The notes below the pieces were generated by a model. It saw only the letters and a list, made by a program, of their open reading frames with translations, was not told the origin of the DNA and searched no databases. The translations under genes and the position numbers were made by a program. DNA of 64,000 nucleotides from Myxococcales bacterium. GTDB taxonomy: Bacteria; Myxococcota_A; Polyangia; Polyangiales; GCA-016699535. Every line of letters begins with the position of its first letter. The first letter of the stretch is position 1. The stretch covers positions 186,001 to 250,000 of the forward strand of contig JACKDX010000002.1 of assembly GCA_020633325.1 (NCBI GenBank), read 5' to 3'. This document shows positions 9,148-17,475 of this stretch, piece after piece.

Positions 9148-10878
9148 CTAAAGTTTTAGGTTTGCGTTGTGATTTTTTCGGCGCCGCCAGTAAAGAAGTC
9201 CCAAAAGCGCAAAGGCAATGGGCAATCCCAATGTATGCATCCAGCGATACAAGGACTTCGTCGTGTTCCATCTGGCGCGGGCATCCGCGAGTTTTTCCTT
9301 GGAGAGATCGAGTGCGGCCTCGGCCTTTTTGGCATCGCCCTCTTTGCGCGCCTGTTCCACATCTTGCTTTGCGTCTTCGAGTACTTCTAGCGCGGGATCT
9401 TTGAGCGGAGGCTCCTCTACGTCTTTTGCGCGAATGGCCACCATAGCGGCATCTTGCGCCAACCAGTCAATGGCATTGAGCGCAAAGGCCATGGTGCTGG
9501 TCATTTGCCGCTCGCCGGTGCGCGGATTGGGCGGCGGCAACGCGCGATCATCCAATACGAATCCGGATCCCGCGACCAGGATACGCGCGCTTGCCGGTGT
9601 TTCGCTTGGCGGCTCTTTGTCGCCCGTTTCCGCGGTACTCATCGGGCCGTTCGACCCAGACTTTGAACCTTCGATGGCCACGATCAGCGGAAACGGGCCC
9701 ATGGGGTTCGACGGAGCCCACTGTTGGCGTGGGGTGAGCTGAGCTTCGGCATCGGTGAGAAGCCACGAGTTTTCGGAACTCTTCGCAAGGACAGCTCGTT
9801 TGATGCCAGCCGGAACCTTGCCAAGTTTTAGACGCGTGGTGAACGGCATTTGAAGCTGCCCCAGCTTAAAGAGTACCGGGTGCTCGGCCTGTTTATCGTC
9901 GATGCGGACTTCGGGTAAAAGCGGGTATCTGACGGGAATAGCAAGCCCCGGGATGTTTGTTGGAGCGTTAACGCTGCCGCACTCAGCATCGGCCACCAGA
10001 TCGGGGAGCATCGTTACGCCCCAGTCTGAAAGCAACTTGTTGAAACCGGAATCTACGATGCTTGCGGTCCCTTCGAGTAGGGAATCGGGCAATTTGCGTG
10101 TGCCGCCAAACACACCCAGCGAACCTCCGCGCTGCAAGAACCCGGCGATGTTGGCGGTTTCAGCCTGACTCAGCGAGGTTTGCGGATTCACTACAATCAA
10201 CGCTTTCAAGTTCTTCGGCAAATCTTGGTTCGCATCGACCTCTTCCACATCATAGGAGCTGCGGGTCAAATCTCTCAAGCCTGTCAGGCCCTTCTCTAAG
10301 CTTGGACCATCATGTCCCTTCAAAATACCAATACGCAATTTCTCGCCTATCAGTTCTTTGATGATCTGAGTGATTTGATACTCAAGGCCCTCGGTGTTCT
10401 CGAGGAAAGGTATCGCCTTGCTCTCGCCCAAATAATGAAATGAAAGCCCACGAAAAGCCTGAACTTGCTCAATGCGGTCTTCGGTTAAATCCAAGGTAGG
10501 AACTTGTTGGACGCCGTCGGCCTGTGCGGCTTCCTTCTCCGCGTCGTCGCTCGGGTTGATGTAACGCACCTGGATCTTGCCGTTCGAGGATGCTTCGTAT
10601 TCCTCAAGCATGTCTCGCGTGTAGCGCTCGAGCCCGTTATAGGGGTAGGGAAGATCGGGGGTGAAGTACGAGCGAATCTCAAGCGTGTCTTTAAGGCGCT
10701 TGGACATGTCTTTTGAGCCCTGTGACAACGAGAACATGCGGCTCTCGGTCAAATCGACCCGCGCATGAGCAAAGGTTCCGAGCACATTTAGCAGCACCAG
10801 GCTCGCGGCAACGACGACCAGAAAGAGTGTGGCCTCGCGGCGCGCCTTTTTGTGTTTCTTTTGGGTATCTTGAGTCAT
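9148..10878 (-). CDS. GldG-like ABC transporter auxiliary protein
   Basis: A 576-residue protein of the GldG/ABC-type uncharacterised transport family. It has an N-terminal membrane helix (about 17-35), the hallmark 'RVDLTESRMFSLSQGSK' just after it, a large extracytoplasmic ABC_transp_aux domain containing RIGILKGHDGPSLEKGL (about residue 200), a charged Ala/Glu/Lys-rich helix near 500-545 and a C-terminal membrane helix (about 550-568) followed by basic residues. In Bacteroidota, GldG with GldA and GldF is needed for gliding; outside that phylum the trio is widespread and its substrate unknown. The start codon directly follows the stop codon of the permease gene, indicating translational coupling. 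Confidence 0.88.
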   Translation of the reverse strand: MTQDTQKKHKKARREATLFLVVVAASLVLLNVLGTFAHARVDLTESRMFSLSQGSKDMSKRLKDTLEIRSYFTPDLPYPYNGLERYTRDMLEEYEASSNGKIQVRYINPSDDAEKEAAQADGVQQVPTLDLTEDRIEQVQAFRGLSFHYLGESKAIPFLENTEGLEYQITQIIKELIGEKLRIGILKGHDGPSLEKGLTGLRDLTRSSYDVEEVDANQDLPKNLKALIVVNPQTSLSQAETANIAGFLQRGGSLGVFGGTRKLPDSLLEGTASIVDSGFNKLLSDWGVTMLPDLVADAECGSVNAPTNIPGLAIPVRYPLLPEVRIDDKQAEHPVLFKLGQLQMPFTTRLKLGKVPAGIKRAVLAKSSENSWLLTDAEAQLTPRQQWAPSNPMGPFPLIVAIEGSKSGSNGPMSTAETGDKEPPSETPASARILVAGSGFVLDDRALPPPNPRTGERQMTSTMAFALNAIDWLAQDAAMVAIRAKDVEEPPLKDPALEVLEDAKQDVEQARKEGDAKKAEAALDLSKEKLADARARWNTTKSLYRWMHTLGLPIAFALLGLLYWRRRKNHNANLKL

Positions 10879-11592
10879 CTAAGCACTCCACCGGCGGCGC
10901 TCGAGTGAATGAAATGCTAGCGCCAGCGCCAGTCCGATGAGGGAGAGGAAATACAAGACATTTCGTGTATCGATCACGCCGCGGATCATACTGCGGAAAT
11001 GATAGTTGATCGACAACCACTCGAAGACGGAAGCTGCGCCCCGAGGGAGAAACGGTACAAAGCGATCGATAAACCAAAATGCAAAACACAAGGCAATGCC
11101 AATGAAGAATGCAATGAGCTGATTCTCAGTCCAACTTGAGGCCAAAAGCCCAATACTCAACATGGCAGCGCCTTGAAGGGCCAGTGCCAAGTATCCGGTA
11201 AACACTGGGCCCCAGTCTAAGTTGCCGAGAGTGGAGACGCTAAGAGGGTATACAAATGTCACGGCCAACATGATTGCAAACAGGCTAAACGCAGCGAAAA
11301 ACTTGCCCACAATTACCTGCCAATCCCGAATCGGCATGGTGATTAGGAGCTCCAGCGTCCCCCGACCCCGTTCTTCGGCCAGCGAACCCATGGTCATTGC
11401 AGGAGCAGCGAATACCGTTAGGAGAGAGACGACTTGGAACAAGTCTCTGACGGTGGCACGCTTAACCAAAAAGAAGTCGGGCCAAAAAAAGACCCCAATC
11501 AAAAGCAAGAAAAGGCAGGTGACGATGTAGGCGACGGGACCGCTGAAGTAACTGCGGAGCTGTCTTTTGGCGATGATGAGAGTTGCTTGCAT
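10879..11592 (-). CDS. ABC-2 type permease, GldF-like
   Basis: A 237-residue integral membrane protein with about six hydrophobic helices, including a segment before SLAEERGRGTLELLITMPI, the coupling-helix motif typical of ABC-2 permeases (NatB/GldF type). The starting MQATLIIAKRQLRSYFSGPVA is also typical of the family. It lies 13 bp downstream of the ATP-binding protein and abuts the GldG-like gene, so ATPase, permease and GldG form one operon. The permease probably dimerises, or pairs with the GldG membrane segments, to make the channel. Confidence 0.9.
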   Translation of the reverse strand: MQATLIIAKRQLRSYFSGPVAYIVTCLFLLLIGVFFWPDFFLVKRATVRDLFQVVSLLTVFAAPAMTMGSLAEERGRGTLELLITMPIRDWQVIVGKFFAAFSLFAIMLAVTFVYPLSVSTLGNLDWGPVFTGYLALALQGAAMLSIGLLASSWTENQLIAFFIGIALCFAFWFIDRFVPFLPRGAASVFEWLSINYHFRSMIRGVIDTRNVLYFLSLIGLALALAFHSLERRRWSA

Positions 11593-11605
11593 ATGGGCTC
11601 TAACT

Positions 11606-12604
11606 TTAGGCTGCTTTGGTTGCCGTGACGCTGTTGTTGGTCAGGGGCTCCTGATGGAGCGTCAATTGCCGAAATACTTCTTCGAGATCTTGGCCCTGTC
11701 GACTGAGCTCGGTGAGAACGATATTGCCTGACACCGCGGCCCGAAAGAGAGCTGCGCTCAGGTCATGAGCGCCGGTGGGTATGACCTCGAACCGTGTGCG
11801 GCCCTCGTGCTCGGGATGGGCGATCACGCGACTGACATGTTCAACATTATCCAAAATGGCTCGGGCTTGCTGGCGTGTGCTATCCGCGCCCTCGGTAAGT
11901 ACGGTCACCGAAAAACGCGCGTGCCCTGCGCGGTTTTTTAGGTCTTCCGTACTGTCATCGGCCACGATTTTGCCTCGGGCGATGATGAGGACGCGCTCGC
12001 AGGTGAGTTGCACCTCTGCGAGATTGTGTGTGGAAAGAACGACAGTCCGTTCCTTTCCAATTTCCTTAATTAACTCCCTGATTTCCGAGGCCTGGTTGGG
12101 ATCAAGGCCGCTCAAGGGTTCATCCAGGATAAGGACGGCGGGCTCGTGTATCATCGCCTGCGCTAGACCGACGCGCTGCCGATATCCGCGAGACAGAACG
12201 CGGATGGGACGACCGACAACTTCTCCTAGGCCGGTTTGTTCGACCACACGTTTGATGGCTTTGGCGGCGGCCTCATTGCTCAACGCGCGCATCTGAGCAA
12301 CGAAGCTCAAATACTCATAAACCATCATGTCTGAATAGAGCGGCGTATGCTCTGGCAAGTAACCAATCGCACGCCGAACACCAATCGAGTCATCAAACAC
12401 GTCAAGACCATTAACCTTTGCTGTCCCGCTGCTTGGAGCGATGAAGCAGGTGAGTATTTTCATGGTCGTTGTTTTCCCAGCGCCATTGGGACCTAAAAAT
12501 CCCAGCACTTCCCCCTTCCGAACTTGGAAGCTCACGTGGTCCACTGCGCGCACAGTGCCATAGTGTTTGCTGAGATTTATTGCCTCGATCATCACCTCGC
12601 TCAT
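11606..12604 (-). CDS. ABC transporter ATP-binding protein, GldA-like
   Basis: A 332-residue nucleotide-binding subunit. Seen: Walker A GPNGAGKTT, Q-loop in GYLPEHTPLY, signature LSRGYRQRVGLAQAM, Walker B AVLILDEPLSGLDP and the switch His in STHNLAEV, followed by a roughly 100-residue C-terminal domain of the DUF4162/NatA type. The open frame extends further upstream, but the start at 12604 (MSEVMIEAINLS) matches the family N-terminus and has GGGAGG 12 nt before it. It is the first gene of the ABC-GldF-GldG-DUF4340 unit. The transported substrate is not evident. Confidence 0.9.
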   Translation of the reverse strand: MSEVMIEAINLSKHYGTVRAVDHVSFQVRKGEVLGFLGPNGAGKTTTMKILTCFIAPSSGTAKVNGLDVFDDSIGVRRAIGYLPEHTPLYSDMMVYEYLSFVAQMRALSNEAAAKAIKRVVEQTGLGEVVGRPIRVLSRGYRQRVGLAQAMIHEPAVLILDEPLSGLDPNQASEIRELIKEIGKERTVVLSTHNLAEVQLTCERVLIIARGKIVADDSTEDLKNRAGHARFSVTVLTEGADSTRQQARAILDNVEHVSRVIAHPEHEGRTRFEVIPTGAHDLSAALFRAAVSGNIVLTELSRQGQDLEEVFRQLTLHQEPLTNNSVTATKAA

Positions 12605-12638
12605 GGCTTCACTTTGCCTCCCAGGCGCATTTCCTTGC

Positions 12639-12676
12639 GGAACCTGACGGAACCTCGGGCGGATGTTAGCCCGAGG
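12639..12676. promoter_or_regulatory. Leader direct repeats plus perfect inverted repeat before the GldA-like gene
   Basis: GGAACCT occurs twice with exactly 10-bp spacing (12639-12645 and 12649-12655), overlapping a perfect 8-bp inverted repeat CCTCGGGC (12653-12660), 8-nt loop, GCCCGAGG (12669-12676). The element lies 35-72 bp upstream of the ATPase start, in the 5' leader, and no T-run follows on either strand. It may be an operator or an RNA leader hairpin. Confidence 0.35.
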
Positions 12677-12796
12677 CCTGGCTCTGTCAAGGCAGTTATT
12701 ATGAATAGTGACTGCCCCTTGGCGCGTGTGCTGAACCACGCTTAAGGGTTAACGGAGCCGACGGTGGCTATGAGTGAGCTTCTGACGCCCTCCGCT

Positions 12797-13168
12797 CTAA
12801 GAGCGGGTGCGGAACGACCAGGTGTACGTGGCAATCCCTTTTTGCTCGTCGGGGGGACTCAGTTGCAAATCCACCAACGCATTGAGTACGCATTCCTGAA
12901 GCACCTGGGGCGCGGTGGTTTCCTCCTCAAGGATGGTGGCGTTCGTGAACGTGCCGGTGTCCTCGGCCACATCGAACTTGACGACTACATCCCCACGTAA
13001 TCCCTGATCGCGGCTGAGCGCGCTGTTGTAGCAGGACTGGATTTGGGAATCGCGCGTCGCGAGGACCTCTCGGGTGTCTTGCTGATAACGATCCTGGCTG
13101 CGCATGGCAAACCCTGCGCTGCACGCACTCAAACCGAGTGCCATGAGTAGTGATGCCGCGGTTTTCAT
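12797..13168 (-). CDS. Small lipoprotein with AgmX/PglI-like C-terminal domain
   Basis: A 123-residue predicted lipoprotein: signal peptide with lipobox LSAC (Cys16), then a domain with 'IQSCYNSALSRDQGLRGDVVV' split by the conserved Cys, a second Cys in LQECVLNALVDL and an ending GIATYTWSFR. This CY…LRGxVxVxF…CV…W.F pattern is the AgmX/PglI C-terminal (TonB-like) domain common in myxobacteria, where such proteins are linked to gliding and envelope functions. The Shine-Dalgarno GGGGAGG lies in the last codons of the upstream OmpA gene, with only 2 bp between the genes, so the two are coupled. A near-perfect palindrome CCGCTCTAAGAGCGG (12792-12806) spans the stop codon. Confidence 0.75.
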   Translation of the reverse strand: MKTAASLLMALGLSACSAGFAMRSQDRYQQDTREVLATRDSQIQSCYNSALSRDQGLRGDVVVKFDVAEDTGTFTNATILEEETTAPQVLQECVLNALVDLQLSPPDEQKGIATYTWSFRTRS

Positions 13169-13170
13169 AG

Positions 13171-13923
13171 TTATTCCTCCCCTTTTTGGGTCTCTGGCTC
13201 AGGGTTTTCTGCCGGGTCAGCGTTCTCTTTCTTTGGCATGGCTGTCTCGGCTTGTTTTTTTTCGGGAGACTTCGTTTCCTTGTCCTCAGCAGGTTCCGTT
13301 TGCGGGGCGGGAGGAGTCTTGAGCTCGGAGTTGCTCACATCCTTTGTATCCTTGGCGAGCACTTTTTGTTTGCCGGTTTTCGGATCTACGGCCACCTTCG
13401 TGGTGGTGACCTCTTGGCGGGTGATAATAAACTCCACGCGACGATTGGCTTCTCTACCCGCGTCGGTGGCATTGTCTGCGATAGGCTGCTCTTCGCCAAA
13501 TCCCTGAGCGACCAGGCGTTCCGCTGCGATGCCGCCTTTATCGACGAGGTGATTGAGCACAGCCTGGGCGCGTGCTTGAGAAAGTTTGAGATTGTACTCA
13601 TCACTGCCTTCGGAGCTGGCGTGGCCCTCGATACGGATCTTCTTGATGTGAGGGTTCTTGGCGATGGTTTCGGCGATCTCGCGGAGCAGATCAAAAGATT
13701 CTTCCTTGATGACTGCCTTGTCGAATTCAAACTGAATCTTTTCATGGATGACAATACGGTTGTCTTTGACCTCGACCCGTGGGGGAGGTGCGGAGGCTTG
13801 GGGCGTCTGCCCTTCGATGGTGACGGGCGTGGTCCCGCGGAACACCTGGGGATCACTTGAGCAGCCGGCGGTGAGCAGACCAGAGACACCCAACACCACG
13901 AGACCAAAAGATACGTGTTTCAT
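13171..13923 (-). CDS. OmpA-family peptidoglycan-binding lipoprotein (Pal-like) with charged tail
   Basis: A 250-residue lipoprotein. The start at 13923 (MKHVSFGLVVLG) gives a clean signal peptide with lipobox LTAGC; the longer frame would add 14 residues without a signal. After a short Pro-rich linker comes the OmpA C-terminal domain (about residues 55-170), with QFEFDKAVI, IEGHASSEGSDEYN, LSQARAQAVLNHL, VAQGFGEEQPI and GREANRRVEFII, including the Asp and Arg residues that bind diaminopimelate in peptidoglycan. Unusually, this domain is followed by about 80 residues of Lys/Glu/Pro-rich low-complexity sequence. It probably tethers the outer membrane to the wall. It is cotranscribed with the small lipoprotein downstream. 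Confidence 0.9.
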   Translation of the reverse strand: MKHVSFGLVVLGVSGLLTAGCSSDPQVFRGTTPVTIEGQTPQASAPPPRVEVKDNRIVIHEKIQFEFDKAVIKEESFDLLREIAETIAKNPHIKKIRIEGHASSEGSDEYNLKLSQARAQAVLNHLVDKGGIAAERLVAQGFGEEQPIADNATDAGREANRRVEFIITRQEVTTTKVAVDPKTGKQKVLAKDTKDVSNSELKTPPAPQTEPAEDKETKSPEKKQAETAMPKKENADPAENPEPETQKGEE

Positions 13924-14058
13924 GCGCCGAGGACTACCACAGAGCTCGGCGGCTGCCAACCGCACAAAAGCCCACAGATGGAGGCGGCGGAAATCATTGA
14001 ATTGATGTACTATCGCGACATCTCTTGCTTTCTTTGACTCCCGGCGCTAGCGAGCGGC

Positions 14059-14778
14059 ATGCGTGTTCTTGGAATAGATACCTCATCGGCCTTAGCTTCG
14101 GTGGCGGTGCTCGAGGACGGGCAGCTTGTCACTGAAATCAGTGCGTCTGTCCAGGCCAGGTGCGGCGAAACGCTGCTTCCTTACGTATCACAGGCGCTTG
14201 CGATGTCTAAAGTGGCGGTCAAGGAGTTAGATCTTGTGGCGGTGGGTATAGGGCCTGGTTCGTTCACCGGGACGCGTATCGGCGTGGCAACGGCCAAGGG
14301 TCTTGCTTTGGGCGCGGAGCTTCCCCTCGTGGGTGTCGTGTCGCTGAGAGCCTTGGCCGGTGGGCTCATGGGCCAGCCAGGAATCGCGGCAACGGTTATC
14401 GATGCCTATAAAGACGAGGTCTATTATGCCGCCTACCGCCGGAACGTTGAAGGAACCCTGCTGGAGCTTCTCTCGCCCCATCATGCGACGCCAGAAAAAG
14501 CGGCGCGGGATCTTCGGACTTTCATCCCCGCCGAGCACGCATTCGGCATATGCGGGAGCGGATTTCGCCGCTATCAGCGTACGTTCGTCGAGGGTCTGGC
14601 CCAACCCTATACAGTGGCGCCCGTGGGTTACGATACCGTTCGGGCATTTATCATTGCTCACGAAGGCGCGCTGTCATATCAACAGCATGGCGCGGACGAC
14701 CTCAGCGAGCTTGAGCCATGCTATGTGCGATCCAGTGACGCCAAGTTGCCCGCGTTAAATCAGGCTCGCGTCACCTGA
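14059..14778 (+). CDS. tsaB: tRNA threonylcarbamoyladenosine biosynthesis protein TsaB
   Basis: A 239-residue TsaB (YeaZ) protein, the ASKHA-fold partner of TsaD in making t6A37 on ANN-decoding tRNAs. Seen: LGIDTSSALASVAVLEDG at the N-terminus, the family motif GIGPGSFTGTRIGVATAKGLA (in part, about residues 66-85) and DAYKDEVYYAAYR (about 114-126). The usual length is about 230. It is separated by a 135-bp gap (13924-14058) from the divergent OmpA gene; I see no convincing promoter there. The Shine-Dalgarno of the next gene overlaps the tsaB stop codon, so the two are coupled. Confidence 0.93.
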   Translation: MRVLGIDTSSALASVAVLEDGQLVTEISASVQARCGETLLPYVSQALAMSKVAVKELDLVAVGIGPGSFTGTRIGVATAKGLALGAELPLVGVVSLRALAGGLMGQPGIAATVIDAYKDEVYYAAYRRNVEGTLLELLSPHHATPEKAARDLRTFIPAEHAFGICGSGFRRYQRTFVEGLAQPYTVAPVGYDTVRAFIIAHEGALSYQQHGADDLSELEPCYVRSSDAKLPALNQARVT

Positions 14779-14791
14779 AAGGAGTGGTTAC

Positions 14792-15277
14792 ATGCCCACG
14801 TTTGATATCGTTTCGGAGCTGAATGTTCATGAGGTGGACAATGCGGTCCAGCAGGCAGCGAAAGAGGTCGCTCAGCGCTTCGATTTTCGTGGCACTGACA
14901 CCGAGATCGAAAAAGTGGAAAATGCCATCGTCTTGCGCTCAAACAGCGAGGGTCGACTCGAGGCGGCGCTTGAGGTTTTGAAGGATAAGTTCGTCAAGCG
15001 TAAAGTATCTTTGCGTGCAATGGATCCTCAGCTTCCTGAACCGGGAGCCAAGGGAACGTTGAAACAAACAATTAAGCTAAAAGAGGGCATTGCGCAGGAG
15101 ACGGCCAAGAAGATTGTGCAGGCGATCAAAAGCCAGAAGTTAAAAGTCCAGGCAAGTATGCAAGGAGAGCAGATACGAGTAACCGGCAAGAAGCGCGATG
15201 ATTTGCAGGATGTCATTGCACTGATGAAGAACCAGGATTTTGGCCTCGATCTGCAATACATCAATTTTCGTGATTAG
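14792..15277 (+). CDS. yajQ: YajQ family nucleotide-binding protein
   Basis: A 161-residue protein of the YajQ/DUF520 family, reported in other bacteria as a cyclic-di-GMP-binding effector and a nucleic-acid-binding protein. Seen: the starting MPTFDIVSELNVHEVDNAV, FDFRGTDTEI, GTLKQTIKLKEGIAQETAKKI (in part) and the C-terminal IRVTGKKRDDLQDVI…LDLQYINFRD. The length equals the family norm. The Shine-Dalgarno AAAGGAG (14778-14784) lies 7 nt before the ATG and overlaps the tsaB stop. The gene ends 11 bp from the convergent 5'-nucleotidase gene, leaving no room for a separate terminator. Confidence 0.95.
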   Translation: MPTFDIVSELNVHEVDNAVQQAAKEVAQRFDFRGTDTEIEKVENAIVLRSNSEGRLEAALEVLKDKFVKRKVSLRAMDPQLPEPGAKGTLKQTIKLKEGIAQETAKKIVQAIKSQKLKVQASMQGEQIRVTGKKRDDLQDVIALMKNQDFGLDLQYINFRD

Positions 15278-15288
15278 CGCGCGTCCGA

Positions 15289-16704
15289 TCAGTCATGGGG
15301 AAGGGCACCCCCCGGTGCTCTTAAATACACAAAGGGCGTCTGAGCGACGAGGTTAGAGAGCCGAGACGTATAAATGTCGGCATAGCGCTCAATCTGGCGC
15401 GCGAGATAGCTCTTGTCATTCCCTGCGCGCATCAAGGGACCCCAAACGGGGCTGGTCAATTGCGACGCCTCCCTGGCTAACGGCGCGATGCGCCCATCAA
15501 GCGCCAGCAGTTTCGCACGCAATCCTTGGATGGATCTTCGGATCTCCCGCCCCTTGCGCTTGGGTTGCGGGCCATAGCCATAAGACTGCCGCTGAAGGTC
15601 AAGTCGTAAAAGAGAATACTCATGCTCAAGCAGCTCTTTTTGCAGCATGAGTTTGCGCAGGGTCTGGTGCTTGGCCTGAAATGCCTTATTGCTTTCGAGA
15701 TCTTGCTCGAGCTCTCGAACAATCAGCGCGGTGCGCCAGCGAAGGATATTCTTAGATACCAACACGTCCGCATACAGGTGGTCGCCAATATAAAGTATTT
15801 CCTCGCCCGATAAGCCCAGGCCTTCTTCAACCAAAGAGGCGCTACCGCCGAGGTAGACGCCTTGGTCCCGAAGGCGTCCGACAAAGGGGCGAAGCAAACC
15901 GTGCTCCTCATCGACCACTTCAAAAATAGATTTATCGATGTTGAAGAAATCCGGCTTGCGGGCCTCGACGATGACGAGATCAAACAAATCGCGCCATGTC
16001 ATACCGCCGGGCAAAAAGCGATCAAACGCATAGCGCATCATGGCTTGGGTGTAGTTCCATTCGGAATTGGTGATCAGCAACAGCTTTTTCCCCGAATATT
16101 TGATGTCCAGCAAGGCCAAGGGCACTTCAGCGTTAAGCTCCACGAAAAGCTCTGGACGGTTGATGATCTCGGCCTTCAGCGAACCCTCCATATGGGCTTC
16201 ATCGATTCTCGATCGCACTATTTTGTATAATCCGCTGTAGCCGAGCTGTGAGCTCAACTTGCCTTTGTCGAGTAGATCAACCATTTGCGAGTAAAGACAG
16301 GCTTCCGAGAGCGCGAACAATGTATTCATGAACTGCCATCGGGGATCCGCAAGGTCTATCCGGATGCGACTGTAGACCGCTCGCTGCTCATCAAAGTTTA
16401 GCGGTGTCGTGCCGTGACATGCGCGCTTGATATATCCGAAACGATCGGCTTTCACGACGTTTCCAAGTTCGGTGTCGATGATGAGTCCAAGCTTGATCAA
16501 CCGGGGGTCGAACTGGAGCCTTTTGACGGGGAACCCGTCCTCAGCTAAACGCTTGCGGACGGCCAGATAGGCGCGACGCTCCCACTCTTCCGTATGGTAG
16601 TGAATGAGCGTGTAATCCATGTCGAAGCCCACGGCTTTGATGGAACGGAAATTAAGAGTGCGATTACAGAAAATACGCTGTTGCGGTGGCGGGAGCTCGA
16701 TCAT
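15289..16704 (-). CDS. HAD-type cytosolic 5'-nucleotidase family protein
   Basis: A 471-residue member of the HAD-superfamily 5'-nucleotidase family (NT5C2/NT5DC-like), which dephosphorylates nucleoside monophosphates such as IMP or GMP. Seen: motif I GFDMDYTLI (nucleophile Asp, about residues 26-34), motif II region LLLITNSEWNYTQAMM, and motif IV ILYIGDHLYADVLVSK with the acidic metal-binding residues. The length agrees with the family. Its ATG overlaps the stop of the crotonase gene as ATGA, so it is the third gene of a unit with the glycogen-synthase-like protein and the crotonase. Why these three genes are together is unclear. Confidence 0.88.
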   Translation of the reverse strand: MIELPPPQQRIFCNRTLNFRSIKAVGFDMDYTLIHYHTEEWERRAYLAVRKRLAEDGFPVKRLQFDPRLIKLGLIIDTELGNVVKADRFGYIKRACHGTTPLNFDEQRAVYSRIRIDLADPRWQFMNTLFALSEACLYSQMVDLLDKGKLSSQLGYSGLYKIVRSRIDEAHMEGSLKAEIINRPELFVELNAEVPLALLDIKYSGKKLLLITNSEWNYTQAMMRYAFDRFLPGGMTWRDLFDLVIVEARKPDFFNIDKSIFEVVDEEHGLLRPFVGRLRDQGVYLGGSASLVEEGLGLSGEEILYIGDHLYADVLVSKNILRWRTALIVRELEQDLESNKAFQAKHQTLRKLMLQKELLEHEYSLLRLDLQRQSYGYGPQPKRKGREIRRSIQGLRAKLLALDGRIAPLAREASQLTSPVWGPLMRAGNDKSYLARQIERYADIYTSRLSNLVAQTPFVYLRAPGGALPHD

Positions 16705-17471
16705 CGTGATGGCAGCTTTCCAAAATCGGGTTTGCGCTTTTCAAAAAACGCCAGCAAGGCTTCGGCGGCCTCGGCCGATTTTAAGCGTTCGAGAAATATG
16801 CGTGTCTCGCGTTCCATTTGCTTCCGTACTTGGGGCAATTGAGCCGACTTCAGCAGATACTTGCTTTGTTGCACGGAGGCCGAGGGCAGCCTCACCAATG
16901 CATCTAACTTCGCTTCGACATAGGCATTTAGGAGATCAGGCGCAACCACCTTATTGATCATTCCCATGCTTAGTGCAGCTTCGGCGTCAAACGGCTCAGA
17001 CAGCAAGAGCAGTTCTGCCGCACGGGGGTATCCGACCAGCTGGGGCAAAAGGTAGCTAGATGCCGCTTCGGGTACGAGTCCGAGTTGGGTAAACGGAAAC
17101 TGAAATCGCGCGCGCGGGGTGGCATACACGAGATCGCAATGCAAGAGCATCGAGGTGCCAATGCCCATGGCGTAGCCGTCCACCATAGCCACCAGCGGTT
17201 TCGGAAAAAGCATCAACTGCTCCAAAAATTGCAATAGCGGTGAAGCGCTGCGTTTCGGCGGGTCTCTTTGCAGTTCCTCAAGGTCGTTACCGCTGGTAAA
17301 AACCTGACCGCTTCCCGTAATAAGCACCGCCCGCACTGTCTCGTCGTGTTGCGCGCGCTTTAATGACACGGTCAGCTCGGTATACATGGCCAACGTGAGT
17401 GCGTTCTTCTTCTCCGGTCGATGGAGGCGAAGCGTCAGACAGTGATTGTGGTGTTGACTAAGAATGGACAT
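16701..17471 (-). CDS. Crotonase-family protein, enoyl-CoA hydratase/isomerase
   Basis: A 256-residue crotonase-fold protein. Seen: the RPEKKNALT N-terminal motif, the oxyanion-hole segment FTSGNDLEEL (about 58-67), GYAMGIGTSMLLHCDLVYA (about 100-118) and LGLVPEAASSYLLP with a conserved Glu. Classical hydratases have GGGxEL at the second motif with a first catalytic Glu; here it is GIGTSML, so only one of the two catalytic Glu residues is present. This resembles delta3-delta2-enoyl-CoA isomerases more than hydratases. It lies 4 bp after the glycogen-synthase-like gene and overlaps the nucleotidase gene. Confidence 0.88.
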   Translation of the reverse strand: MSILSQHHNHCLTLRLHRPEKKNALTLAMYTELTVSLKRAQHDETVRAVLITGSGQVFTSGNDLEELQRDPPKRSASPLLQFLEQLMLFPKPLVAMVDGYAMGIGTSMLLHCDLVYATPRARFQFPFTQLGLVPEAASSYLLPQLVGYPRAAELLLLSEPFDAEAALSMGMINKVVAPDLLNAYVEAKLDALVRLPSASVQQSKYLLKSAQLPQVRKQMERETRIFLERLKSAEAAEALLAFFEKRKPDFGKLPSR

Positions 17472-17475
17472 AGGT

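Noticed and set aside
13186..13860. A 224-codon open frame on the plus strand
   Set aside because: Antisense to the OmpA lipoprotein and its low-complexity tail.
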